From Cyanobacteria bacterium SZAS LIN-3 (GTDB lineage Bacteria > Cyanobacteriota > Vampirovibrionia > Obscuribacterales > Obscuribacteraceae), in the NCBI GenBank assembly GCA_018266215.1, contig JAFEAV010000020.1, positions 1 to 64,000 of the forward strand: 64,000 nt of DNA, given 5' to 3'. Shown one piece after another: positions 17,207 to 25,310 of this stretch. A program made the position numbers and the translations under genes. Position 1 is the stretch's first letter, and the number at the start of each line of letters is the position of its first letter. The notes beneath the pieces were generated by a model. It had not been told where the DNA came from and ran no database searches. It saw only the letters and a program-made list of their open reading frames with translations.

Positions 17207-18343
17207 ATGTCTAATGAAAACGAGCCTCAGATCAATTTCAGCCCCGATGCCGGCCCTGATGCAAGCGTCGATGGAAGCGTCGATGGAAGCGTTAATGCCG
17301 ACAAGCCCAAGCGCAAAAGCACCAGAGCTGCCGCGCCGAAATTGCGTTCGATGCCGGCCACACCGGAAGAAAAACTCTTAGCCGAAAAACAAGCTCAGGC
17401 TGTGGCCAAGTCCGCGGCCCGGGAAGCTAAAGCCGTAGCTAAAGAAGCGCGCGCCGTAGAAAAAGAAATTGAGAACCTGGAAAAGGCGCAGATTCTAGAC
17501 TTCTCCACCGACAACAGCGGAGCAGCCGGCAGCGGCGAACCTCTGGCCCATCCTGATTCCGGTATCGAAATCCTGGTTAAGATGGCCGAGAAGGGTGAGA
17601 TCGATCCAAAGAACGTAGACATCATTGATGTCTGCGACAAATTCTTGAAAGCGATTGCTTCCACACCAAAAGAAAGTTTGCGCATGAGCGGCAAGGTAAT
17701 CTTCCACGCCGCCGTTCTATTGCGGCTGAAGGCCGAGGCGCTTCTGTCGGAAGCAACAAATACGCTCACGCCAGTAGTCGATGATTTTCTTGATTTTGAT
17801 GCCGACGGCGGACCGATCCTCTACGACTCAAACAAGCAAGAAATCGGTCGCCAGCTGACCTTCAAGGATCTCGAAGGAGCCATCGTCAGACGCGCCCAGA
17901 GAAAGCAGGCGGTGCGCGAACGTAAGATCACCCTCGATCAACTGATCTTGGCCCTGAAAGAAGCGGAAAAACTTGAGACGGTGCGGCAGGAAAGAAAGCC
18001 GAAAGCACCACGTATCGATCTATCCGGATATAACGAAGTTAATGATGTCGACGACATCCTGGATCTGGCTCACGATGAGGACATCGAGGGCACGATTGTC
18101 AAAGTGGAACAGTGGCTGGCAGCCAATCTTCCCCTGGGCGAATCAGTAGAATTATTTCAACTGGTCATGAGAGTAAATACAAAAAGAGATTGGGTTGAAG
18201 CCTTTCTCGCCGCACTATTTTTGTCAAATGCAGGTAAAATAGACCTTGCGCAGGAACAATTTTATGGTCCACTGTATCTAAGTCTTTGTCAGCAAAGCGC
18301 AGTAACGGTTGGCGCAGGCGATACCATCTCACAGAGCGGATAG
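17207..18343 (+). CDS. scpA: Segregation and condensation protein A
   Basis: The kleisin that bridges the two SMC heads. It has 378 residues, against about 250 in most bacteria. The extra length is an N-terminal low-complexity part (about 1-110) with DGSVDGSVN repeats and a Lys/Ala/Glu-rich segment. The kleisin core begins near GIEILVKMAEKGEIDPKNVD and includes the helix that binds the SMC neck (IDVCDKFLKAI, MSGKVIFHAAVLLRLKAEALL). The C-terminal winged helix is shown by REWVEAF-like NTKRDWVEAFLAALFL. It starts 10 bases after smc. Confidence 0.93.
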   Translation: MSNENEPQINFSPDAGPDASVDGSVDGSVNADKPKRKSTRAAAPKLRSMPATPEEKLLAEKQAQAVAKSAAREAKAVAKEARAVEKEIENLEKAQILDFSTDNSGAAGSGEPLAHPDSGIEILVKMAEKGEIDPKNVDIIDVCDKFLKAIASTPKESLRMSGKVIFHAAVLLRLKAEALLSEATNTLTPVVDDFLDFDADGGPILYDSNKQEIGRQLTFKDLEGAIVRRAQRKQAVRERKITLDQLILALKEAEKLETVRQERKPKAPRIDLSGYNEVNDVDDILDLAHDEDIEGTIVKVEQWLAANLPLGESVELFQLVMRVNTKRDWVEAFLAALFLSNAGKIDLAQEQFYGPLYLSLCQQSAVTVGAGDTISQSG

Positions 18344-18347
18344 CATC

Positions 18348-19070
18348 GTGCAATTAAAAACACATATCGAAGCATTATTATTTCTCACCGATAAGCCTCT
18401 CAAGGCTCAGGCGATCGCGCGCACGCTCAATCAAGACGTGCAAGTAGTGCGGCAGGCCATGCTTGAACTTATCAACGACTACGAGAGCCGCAACGGCGCA
18501 TTGGAAATCGCCGATGAAGACGGCTACATGATGCAGGTCAAAGATGAATTCTCGTCTCTGGTCGATGAATTCTCTCCTTTTGAGATGCCTACGGCACTCG
18601 TGCGCACGCTCTCGGCCATAGCCCTTAAGCAGCCGGTCTCCCAGGCCGACGTCATTAAAATTAGAGGCGCTGGAGCCTACGATCATATTAAAGAGTTGGA
18701 ACAGCGCGAGCTCATTCATAAGAGAGAAGATGGCCGCTCGCCAATCCTCACCACCACTAAAAAGTTTCAAGAGTATTTCCGCCTCTCCAAAGACGGTCAG
18801 GACTGGAGACAGGAATTGAGCACCGCCTCCAAGAGCGGCAAGGACGCTGATGGCCAGGCCGAAGGCGAAGGCAAGCCGGAAGTAACGGCGGCTGTGCAAC
18901 TCGATGTTTTTGACGCCAGTCCCGAAGCCGGTGCTGAAGTAGAAACGGATCCGGATCTCAAAGCCGAAAAAAATCTAGTCCTCGACGAAGTCTATTTCAA
19001 AGAAGATTCCGAAGACAAACAAACCGCGGCAGCTCCAATACAAGTAGAGAGCGAAAGCATTAGCCGTTGA
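18348..19070 (+). CDS. scpB: Segregation and condensation protein B
   Basis: Two tandem winged-helix domains that dimerise and bind ScpA. The protein has 240 residues from the GTG at 18348 (VQLKTHIEALLFLTDKPLKA). This start, four bases after the scpA stop, gives the family N-terminus; an in-frame TTG at 18309 inside scpA would add 13 unconserved residues. The core is residues 1-150 (ending TTKKFQEYFRLS). The last 90 residues are acidic and low-complexity. The stop overlaps the ispD start. Confidence 0.92.
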   Translation: MQLKTHIEALLFLTDKPLKAQAIARTLNQDVQVVRQAMLELINDYESRNGALEIADEDGYMMQVKDEFSSLVDEFSPFEMPTALVRTLSAIALKQPVSQADVIKIRGAGAYDHIKELEQRELIHKREDGRSPILTTTKKFQEYFRLSKDGQDWRQELSTASKSGKDADGQAEGEGKPEVTAAVQLDVFDASPEAGAEVETDPDLKAEKNLVLDEVYFKEDSEDKQTAAAPIQVESESISR

Positions 19071-19795
19071 GTCCCAGCTCTGGTACAGTCGCTGCCGTCC
19101 TGGTAGCCGGTGGGTCCGGTGCGCGATTCGGCCATGAGACGCCCAAACAGTTTCTTATGCTCAACGCATACGAAATGTATATATGGTCGCTATCTACCCT
19201 ATATCACTTCGATAGCATAAAGCATATAACGATGACGGTGCCGGCGGGCTTCGAAGGCTCCGCCGCCAGACGTATTGCCGAGGTTTTTGGCGATGCGGCA
19301 AAAGAGCGAATTGACGTCATCACCGGGGGCGCCACCAGGCAGGAATCAGTCCTGCGCGCCCTGCGCAATCTAAATCAGTACAACCTATATAGGTACGTTC
19401 TGGTGCATGATGCGGCCAGACCCTTCATCACCGCCAAAACCGTGGGCGATACCATTGACCTGGTCACCACCAGAGGTGCCTGTACCGTCGGCACACCTGT
19501 ATCAGACACTTTAAAAAGAGTAGCCGATGGATTAATTATAGAAACCGTCGATCGCGCCAATCTTTACGCTGTCCAAACTCCTCAAGCCGCCCCCCTGGAC
19601 ACTCTTCTGGCTTGCCATGAGAAAGCTATGGAGCTGGGCCTTAGTGTCACCGATGATGCCGCAATTCTGGAGCAGTTCGGACACAAGGTCTTAATATTGC
19701 CTGGACAAAATAACAACATAAAGATAACAGTAGCCGAAGATTTGCGCGCCTGCGAGCTTCTTGCCCCGCTCTTCCTGCCGGCCAGGCCCGTATAA
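19067..19795 (+). CDS. ispD: 2-C-methyl-D-erythritol 4-phosphate cytidylyltransferase
   Basis: Joins CTP to MEP to make CDP-ME in the non-mevalonate isoprenoid pathway. It has 242 residues. The nucleotide-binding loop AAVLVAGGSGARFGHETPKQF is near the N-terminus, with VHDAARPF, ETVDRANLYAVQTPQ and the late NIKITVAEDL, all IspD landmarks. The start TTG at 19067 overlaps the scpB stop as TTGA, implying translational coupling. No other isoprenoid gene is in the window. The coupling to condensin genes looks like operon convenience rather than shared function. Confidence 0.96.
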   Translation: MSPSSGTVAAVLVAGGSGARFGHETPKQFLMLNAYEMYIWSLSTLYHFDSIKHITMTVPAGFEGSAARRIAEVFGDAAKERIDVITGGATRQESVLRALRNLNQYNLYRYVLVHDAARPFITAKTVGDTIDLVTTRGACTVGTPVSDTLKRVADGLIIETVDRANLYAVQTPQAAPLDTLLACHEKAMELGLSVTDDAAILEQFGHKVLILPGQNNNIKITVAEDLRACELLAPLFLPARPV

Positions 19796-19856
19796 CCACA
19801 TCTGGTGCATATCAATCTGCCACCATGATATCTATAGGCACCACTCTTGGCACTAC

Positions 19857-19884
19857 TTGCAGATTCTCCATAAAAGGCTAGAAT
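19857..19884 (+). promoter_or_regulatory. Candidate promoter for sepF
   Basis: TTGCAG (19857-19862), a 16-base spacer and TAGAAT (19879-19884) lie about 70 bases before the sepF start. The boxes match 4 of 6 and 5 of 6 of the consensus. It is a reasonable but not strong prediction. Confidence 0.4.
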
Positions 19885-19955
19885 GTTTCATAGCTAATTT
19901 TTCAAATAAACTTCGTTAAGAGTCAGTCTTCATCTTCATCTAAAAAGGGACTTCC

Positions 19956-20516
19956 ATGGTTGACGACTATAGAGACAGCCCGCAAGACAAGCCAGTATTT
20001 GCCAACGACAGCCGCTCCGCTAAAAAAGAGATAGATCTTTTTCCAGCTTTGCAGGATCGTCGTATGATGGCCCACGGTGTCGCGCGACAAAGCCAGACGC
20101 CCAGACTGGGCAGCCAAATATCAATGTTCAGCCCGGTTTCTTTTGAAGAAGCTCTGGACATAGTGGAGTGCTTGCGCTCAAGAGCCGCCACAACAATCTC
20201 ACTGGAAAATATGAAAAAACTGGACGCATCGCGTCTGGTGGACTTCGTTGCCGGCGCCTCCGCCGCCATCGATGGCGATTTTCATAAGTTGAGTGAGCAA
20301 GTGTATGTGTTTGCTCCAAGCAATATCAAGATTTCAGCTCCGGTAAAACCTGTGCCGCAGCCTACCACCACATTTGGTGATATCGCTTTTGCATCGGGCA
20401 CCACCCAGGAATCGATCAACAACCTGGGACTGGGAGCACTTGATTTCCTCTACCCCGGTAGAGCTTCTCAAGAAGCAACAAGCTCAACTCCTACTGCCAA
20501 CTGGACCAATTCCTAG
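19956..20516 (+). CDS. sepF: Cell division protein SepF
   Basis: SepF anchors FtsZ filaments to the membrane and aligns the septum in cyanobacteria and Gram-positives. The protein has 186 residues. The conserved core is about residues 55-125: FSPVSFEEALDIVECLRSR, then TISLENMKKLDASRLVDFVAG, then the strand QVYVFAPSNIKIS. The N-terminal part is charged and variable, and the usual amphipathic membrane-binding helix is not obvious. The C-terminal 50 residues are Ser/Thr/Gly-rich and look disordered. An AGGGA RBS sits six bases before the ATG. It stands apart from the dcw genes. Confidence 0.85.
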   Translation: MVDDYRDSPQDKPVFANDSRSAKKEIDLFPALQDRRMMAHGVARQSQTPRLGSQISMFSPVSFEEALDIVECLRSRAATTISLENMKKLDASRLVDFVAGASAAIDGDFHKLSEQVYVFAPSNIKISAPVKPVPQPTTTFGDIAFASGTTQESINNLGLGALDFLYPGRASQEATSSTPTANWTNS

Positions 20517-20688
20517 TTCGGCGATTAAGGAAATCTTATAGAACCGGTCGGGCGGGTTTGACAAAGCCCTCTTCAAGTTTTTTAACAGCTGCCTCCGACC
20601 GGCGCTGCTATTATTGAAATGCGGGCACAGGGCACTATTGCTGCCAGGTGCTGCGTTTCCTCCTTACCTAATCCACCACAACACTTGG

Positions 20689-20719
20689 CTTCCCCCTTGC
20701 TCTTCGAGGGGGAAGTTTT
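20689..20719 (+). terminator. Rho-independent terminator
   Basis: Perfect nine-base arms CTTCCCCCT (20689-20697) and AGGGGGAAG (20707-20715) enclose a nine-base loop and are followed by TTTTGTTCTT. It ends plus-strand transcription from sepF, or from a short RNA encoded between sepF and this point. Confidence 0.75.
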
Positions 20720-20788
20720 GTTCTTAGTGCGATACATCCATTGGATATGCGCTACTCTGATCCAATTGAGTGACAGAGAGGAGAATCA

Positions 20789-21127
20789 ATGAAATTCAGC
20801 TTCATTGAGTTCATTGACGAGCCCCCCGGTTGGTTCAAATTTTTGCTCTGGCTCTATCCTGTCTTCTGGATGCTATCGCTCTATCCCATATTCTTCCTTT
20901 TGAAAGAACAAAATGACGAAACGCGAAGGCTTGGGCTTTTCGGCTGGTTTGTGCTGCCACTGCTCTTTATTTTTTGCTGCAGCACGTGGTTTCGGAAACA
21001 AATCCTGTACATGGTGCCTGTCTGGATCGGGGTTTTCTGGTTTGGCATGGGACTGACCCAAGGCGCTTTAAACGCCACAATCAGCAAATGCTTCAGCGCA
21101 GTGATTGACTCGTCGCGCATCAAATAG
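20789..21127 (+). CDS. Small integral membrane protein of unknown function
   Basis: The protein has 112 residues and three hydrophobic segments: about 16-38 (FKFLLWLYPVFWMLSLYPIF), 48-68 (GLFGWFVLPLLFIFCC) and 75-95 (MVPVWIGVFWFGMGL). It is rich in Trp and Phe. A strong RBS (agagaggag) five bases before the ATG supports expression. No family was recognised. It stands alone between a terminator and the convergent rnj gene, whose end is only eight bases away. Confidence 0.65.
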   Translation: MKFSFIEFIDEPPGWFKFLLWLYPVFWMLSLYPIFFLLKEQNDETRRLGLFGWFVLPLLFIFCCSTWFRKQILYMVPVWIGVFWFGMGLTQGALNATISKCFSAVIDSSRIK

Positions 21128-21135
21128 CTGCTTTC

Positions 21136-22986
21136 CTAGGACTTCCGTCCCTTGCCATCGGGATCGCGGCTGGACTTAATCACTTTGGCTTCGCTTTCAA
21201 TGCCGGCTTTGCTCAAGCTGGATCTCATCGCCACAACTTGCAGAAGCGGATTGGATCTCAGCTCGTCCTGGAAGTACTTGGTCAACTCTTCAAAAAGAAG
21301 ATTTTTGACATTATCAGCCGATGAGACTTCGTGAGCCGGAGCCGTGCGCATAATCTCTTTCGCCTTGTCGGTCAGTCTTATGACGAACTCCTCGGCTGGA
21401 AGGCCGCGGGGAAGGATCACCCCTCGCAGGGATATATCCGGCCCGGTCAGCAATTTGCCGTCCTGGTCGATTGACACTGCCAGCGCCACCAGACCATCAC
21501 CGGCCAGCTTTTGCCTTTCCTCGACGATTTCCTCGTCGATCATAAAGTCCCGGTTGTAGTCAACGAGCAAGACACCGGATTGCACCTTGCCGACCAGGGC
21601 GCCCTTATCGGGCTGCAATTCCAGGACATCACCATTGTCCATGATAAAAACGTTGTCGGGATCGACGCCACATTCCACAGCCAGTTCGCCGTGTCTGACA
21701 AGCATGCGATATTCACCATGTACCGGAATGAAATATTTTGGTTTGCACAAATTGAGCATCAACTTTTGCTCTTCGCGACAGGCATGGCCTGATACGTGCA
21801 CCCCGGCATCACGACCGTAGATGACTTTAGCGCCCCGGACACAGAGCGCGTTAATAGTGTTGGCCACAGATCGCTCGTTGCCCGGAATTGGCGTAGCCGA
21901 AATAATTACCGTGTCCCCGGCCTCGATTTTGATCTTGCGGTGCTCATCATTGGCAATACGAGTCAGCGCCGACATGGGCTCGCCCTGACTGCCGGTAGTG
22001 AGAATAACCACTTCATCCAGCGGCAGGGAATTGATATTTTCCACCGGGATAAGCAAATTGTCCGGGTATGACATATAGCCCAGGTCTCTGGCTATGGCAG
22101 CAAAGGTCACCATCGAGCGACCGAGTATCGCCACCTTGCGATGATGATTAATGGCGGCCTGCAAGACCTGCTTCATGCGATTAACGTTGCTGGCAAAAGT
22201 GGTGACGATTATGCGTCCCTTTGCCTGGGTGAAGACCTCATTGATTTTGGTCCATACAGTGCGCTCAGAAGGCGTATAACCTTCGCGTTCGGTGTTGGTG
22301 CTATCGGAGAGCAGCGCGAGAATCCCCTCCTCGCATGCGGCCGCCAAACCGGCTATATCAAAATGTTCGCCATCAACAGGAGTGAAGTCAAATTTGAAAT
22401 CGCCGGTGTGGACAATGACACCAACCGGGGTGCGAATTATAAGACTGTAACTGTCGGCAATAGAGTGCGTGCAACGAATGAACTCCACTTCGAAGCAGCC
22501 CATTTTTACTCTCTGGCGCGGACGCACCTGTCTCAAAGTCGTGCGATCCGAAAGGCCGTTTTCGTCCAGCTTCTTCTCCAGAAGACCGATAGCCAGGGCA
22601 GGTCCATAGATGGCAGGCAAAGTGACTTCCTTGAGCAAGAAAGGAATGCCGCCGATGTGATCTTCATGACCGTGCGTCACAGCCAGGCCGCGCAGGCGCT
22701 GCTGCTGCTGAGCCAGGAAAGTCAAATCAGGAAGGACGAGATCAACCCCGAGCATTTCTTCAGAGGGAAACGCCAGGCCGGCATCAACAAGAATAATGTC
22801 TTCACCGTAGCAGATGGCCATGGTGTTCTTGCCGATTTCACCAAGTCCACCAAGCGGAATGATGCGCAGGGTCTCGCCGCCGCGGGCGCGAAATTCCTTG
22901 GCCTCGGTGCTGTTGGCCACAGCCGGATCCGGATCAAAATTGAATTGCGGAGCAGATCTGCGCCTTTTGTCTTTTCCTTGACTCAC
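21136..22986 (-). CDS. rnj: Ribonuclease J
   Basis: A metallo-beta-lactamase-fold 5' exonuclease and endonuclease for mRNA decay and rRNA processing, common in Firmicutes and Cyanobacteria. It has 616 residues. The zinc motif is HGHEDH at 105-110, followed by IGG. The beta-CASP part (DSTNTEREGYTPSERTV) and HVSGHA near residue 400 are present, as is the C-terminal dimer domain. The first 35 residues are a charged extension. It is the last gene of the M16-dut-dapB-dapA-rnj operon; dapA followed by an RNase J gene is also seen in Bacillus. Confidence 0.97.
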   Translation of the reverse strand: MSQGKDKRRRSAPQFNFDPDPAVANSTEAKEFRARGGETLRIIPLGGLGEIGKNTMAICYGEDIILVDAGLAFPSEEMLGVDLVLPDLTFLAQQQQRLRGLAVTHGHEDHIGGIPFLLKEVTLPAIYGPALAIGLLEKKLDENGLSDRTTLRQVRPRQRVKMGCFEVEFIRCTHSIADSYSLIIRTPVGVIVHTGDFKFDFTPVDGEHFDIAGLAAACEEGILALLSDSTNTEREGYTPSERTVWTKINEVFTQAKGRIIVTTFASNVNRMKQVLQAAINHHRKVAILGRSMVTFAAIARDLGYMSYPDNLLIPVENINSLPLDEVVILTTGSQGEPMSALTRIANDEHRKIKIEAGDTVIISATPIPGNERSVANTINALCVRGAKVIYGRDAGVHVSGHACREEQKLMLNLCKPKYFIPVHGEYRMLVRHGELAVECGVDPDNVFIMDNGDVLELQPDKGALVGKVQSGVLLVDYNRDFMIDEEIVEERQKLAGDGLVALAVSIDQDGKLLTGPDISLRGVILPRGLPAEEFVIRLTDKAKEIMRTAPAHEVSSADNVKNLLFEELTKYFQDELRSNPLLQVVAMRSSLSKAGIESEAKVIKSSRDPDGKGRKS

Positions 22987-23021
22987 CCTTAAAATGTCTC
23001 CGTATTCGTCGTCTAAACTTT

Positions 23022-23939
23022 CTATTTCAGGGACAGGCTCTTAGCCAGATCGTACCTGGCCAGCAGTGTGTCCATATCTTTTTTCTGCGCGTCACTCAAA
23101 GGCACCAGAGGCAAGCGCAGGGTTTCACCACAGATACCAAGCCGCGACAGGCCATATTTGACACAGGTCGGATTAGGTGCGGCAAAAAGTCCTTTAAAAA
23201 GCGGCATCGCTTCGTAATGCGCCGCTCTCGCCACATCCAGCTTGCCGGCGAAGAATGCGTCCTGCATGCGCGTGATCTCCTGCCCGAGGAAATGACTGGC
23301 CACCGAAACTACACCGCAGGCACCAACCGAGAGGAAAGGCAGAGTCAAATAGTCATCGCCCGAATAGATGTGAAAGTCTTCGCGCGCATGACCGGCAATG
23401 TCACCCGATAGCTCCACGCTTCCGGTCGAGTCTTTAACGGCATAAATATTCTTGTGCTTGTGCGAAAGCTCAACAATAGTATCGGCACCAATGGTGATGC
23501 CTGTGCGGCCGGGGATGTTGTACATGATTATCGGCAGCTTGGTTGATTTGGCAATCTCACCAAAGTGGGCAGTCAATCCGGCCTGGCTGGGCTTATTGTA
23601 ATAGGGGGCGACGACAAGCGCTCCATCGGCGCCGAGTTCTTCGGCGTTTTGCGTGGTCTTGATTGATTTGGCGGTGTCATTGGTGCCTGTGCCCATGACG
23701 ACCTTGACTCGCTTTTTGGCGATATCAATAACAGCCTTGAGCAGTTCCTTCTTCTCGTCTTTTTCCAGAGTCGGGCTCTCACCGGTGGTACCGGCGACGA
23801 CTAAAGTGGTGCTGCCGGTTTTGATCAGGTGCTCGACCAGCTTCTCAACCGCCGGATAGTCAATCTTGAGATTTTTATCGAACGGCGTAACCATCGCCGT
23901 CAGCACTCTGCCAAACATATCCGCATCGTTTGTAATCAC
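23022..23939 (-). CDS. dapA: 4-hydroxy-tetrahydrodipicolinate synthase
   Basis: Condenses pyruvate with aspartate semialdehyde, the committed step of lysine and diaminopimelate synthesis. It has 305 residues with a TIM-barrel fold. The Schiff-base lysine is K169 in NIYAVKDSTG, with Tyr140 in IIMYNIPGRTG and the T-T-G-E loop at 51-54. The chosen start is the GTG at 23939, which has GAGG eight bases upstream; the first ATG is seven codons later. It lies 29 bases after dapB, so the two consecutive enzymes are made together. Confidence 0.97.
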   Translation of the reverse strand: MITNDADMFGRVLTAMVTPFDKNLKIDYPAVEKLVEHLIKTGSTTLVVAGTTGESPTLEKDEKKELLKAVIDIAKKRVKVVMGTGTNDTAKSIKTTQNAEELGADGALVVAPYYNKPSQAGLTAHFGEIAKSTKLPIIMYNIPGRTGITIGADTIVELSHKHKNIYAVKDSTGSVELSGDIAGHAREDFHIYSGDDYLTLPFLSVGACGVVSVASHFLGQEITRMQDAFFAGKLDVARAAHYEAMPLFKGLFAAPNPTCVKYGLSRLGICGETLRLPLVPLSDAQKKDMDTLLARYDLAKSLSLK

Positions 23940-23968
23940 TGCACTTTCCTCATCTGCAATAAAAGCAT

Positions 23969-24805
23969 CTACAAGATAGTCTCCAGACCAACACGCAACT
24001 CAGAGAGATTCATGACCGACTTTATCGAGAGAAGAATTCCCTTGAGAAAGCAGTTGGTCGTAAAGCTGTCGTGGCGCACACAGAGCATTTCACCATCACC
24101 GGCAAAAAGCACATCTTGATGCGAAATCATCCCCGGCATACGCAGCGAATGCACCCGCACACCCGACTCATGCAACCCACCGCGAGCGTGGGGAATGAGC
24201 TCGTGCTCCTCGACAAGCTTGGGATTAAAAGGACCACCGGCCGAAGCGATCTTGTTTAGAGTATGCATTGCTGTGCCGGATGGCGCATCGATCTTTTTTG
24301 GGCCGTGCATTTCAACAACTTCAACATTGCCAAAATATTTAGCCGCCTGCCGGGCAAACTCCATCATTAATACAGCACCGATGGAAAAATTTGGAACAAT
24401 CATTGCTCCGGTGGATTTCTCCGAAGCCAACCTGGACAGCTCAGCCACCATTTCCGGCTTGAGACCAGAGGTGCCGACGACCGGTCTGATACCGGCGGCA
24501 AGCGCCTTTTTTGCCGATTCAAACGAGGCTGACGCCACCATATTATCGAGCAGCACATCGGGCTTCGCCTGGCCGGCGTTTTGCAAACTGGAGAGCATAT
24601 CTTCAAAACTGGAAGACACCACAACCCCGACCTTTTTATCAGTCGGGGTCGCGGCAAAAGCACTCAAGTCTTTACCAACATAGTCCGCATCAGCTCGACC
24701 AAAAGCTCCAACCACTTCCAGTTCACTATCGGCCAGAAGTGCATTGAGACTGGCTCTGCCCATTCGTCCGTTTATGCCTGCGATGGCCACTCTGATTTTC
24801 GCCAT
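23969..24805 (-). CDS. dapB: 4-hydroxy-tetrahydrodipicolinate reductase
   Basis: NAD(P)H-dependent reduction of the DapA product. It has 278 residues. The Rossmann motif GINGRMG is at 10-16. The catalytic block reads EMHGPKKIDAPSGTA (165-179). His167 and Lys171 match the E. coli H159/K163 acid and substrate-binding residues, but the second histidine of the usual H-H pair is Gly168. The rest of the substrate loop (APSGTA) is intact, so activity is likely. It starts four bases after dut. Confidence 0.95.
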   Translation of the reverse strand: MAKIRVAIAGINGRMGRASLNALLADSELEVVGAFGRADADYVGKDLSAFAATPTDKKVGVVVSSSFEDMLSSLQNAGQAKPDVLLDNMVASASFESAKKALAAGIRPVVGTSGLKPEMVAELSRLASEKSTGAMIVPNFSIGAVLMMEFARQAAKYFGNVEVVEMHGPKKIDAPSGTAMHTLNKIASAGGPFNPKLVEEHELIPHARGGLHESGVRVHSLRMPGMISHQDVLFAGDGEMLCVRHDSFTTNCFLKGILLSIKSVMNLSELRVGLETIL

Positions 24806-24809
24806 GGGA

Positions 24810-25295
24810 TTATCTGCTCTTTTCTAGCTCATGCAATCTACCGGTGGAACCAAATCCACCGTCGCCGCGCTCGGCGCTATCGCTGAGTTCTTCAACTTCA
24901 ATAACTTCTACTTGCGGTACCGGTGTGACTAGAAGCTGGGCAATTCTTTCACCGGGCTCGAAGGTGTAGGGTTTGTCACCGTGATTGATCACAAGGACCT
25001 GCACTTCACCGCGATAGTCACTATCAATGGTGCCGACACAATTGGTCAGTGAAATACCGGCCTTATCAGCCAGACCGGAGCGCGGACGCACCTGTCCTTC
25101 GTAACCCACTGGTATTTCAACAATGATGCCGGTAGGAATGCGGCAGCGATCGCCGGCGGCGAGAATTTTAGGCTCCGTCAAAGCATTGACCAGATCAAGG
25201 CCGGCCGATCCGCCGGTTGCGTATTTGGGTAGCGCGCGGCAATGGGGAAGACGTTTGACTTTCAGTTGTACCTTATGCGACAGAGCGTTCGACAT
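24810..25295 (-). CDS. dut: dUTP diphosphatase
   Basis: Hydrolyses dUTP to dUMP and keeps uracil out of DNA. It is a 161-residue trimeric dUTPase with all five motifs: GSAGLDL, the serine motif RPRSGLA, GTIDSDYRGE, ERIAQLLV, and the C-terminal arm RGDGGFGSTG. It lies between the M16 peptidase gene (15-base gap) and dapB (four-base gap), and its genomic position is conserved in several phyla although its function is unrelated to the neighbours. Confidence 0.97.
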   Translation of the reverse strand: MSNALSHKVQLKVKRLPHCRALPKYATGGSAGLDLVNALTEPKILAAGDRCRIPTGIIVEIPVGYEGQVRPRSGLADKAGISLTNCVGTIDSDYRGEVQVLVINHGDKPYTFEPGERIAQLLVTPVPQVEVIEVEELSDSAERGDGGFGSTGRLHELEKSR

Positions 25296-25310
25296 CTGAT
25301 TCTCCTTTGG

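Noticed and set aside
20635..20685. Minus-strand resemblance to the SRP RNA tip (AGGTAAGGAGGAAACGCAGCA)
   Set aside because: The conserved GGAA tetraloop and its closing pairs are not preserved and the flanks do not fold into the long SRP helix; kept only as part of a possible structured stretch.
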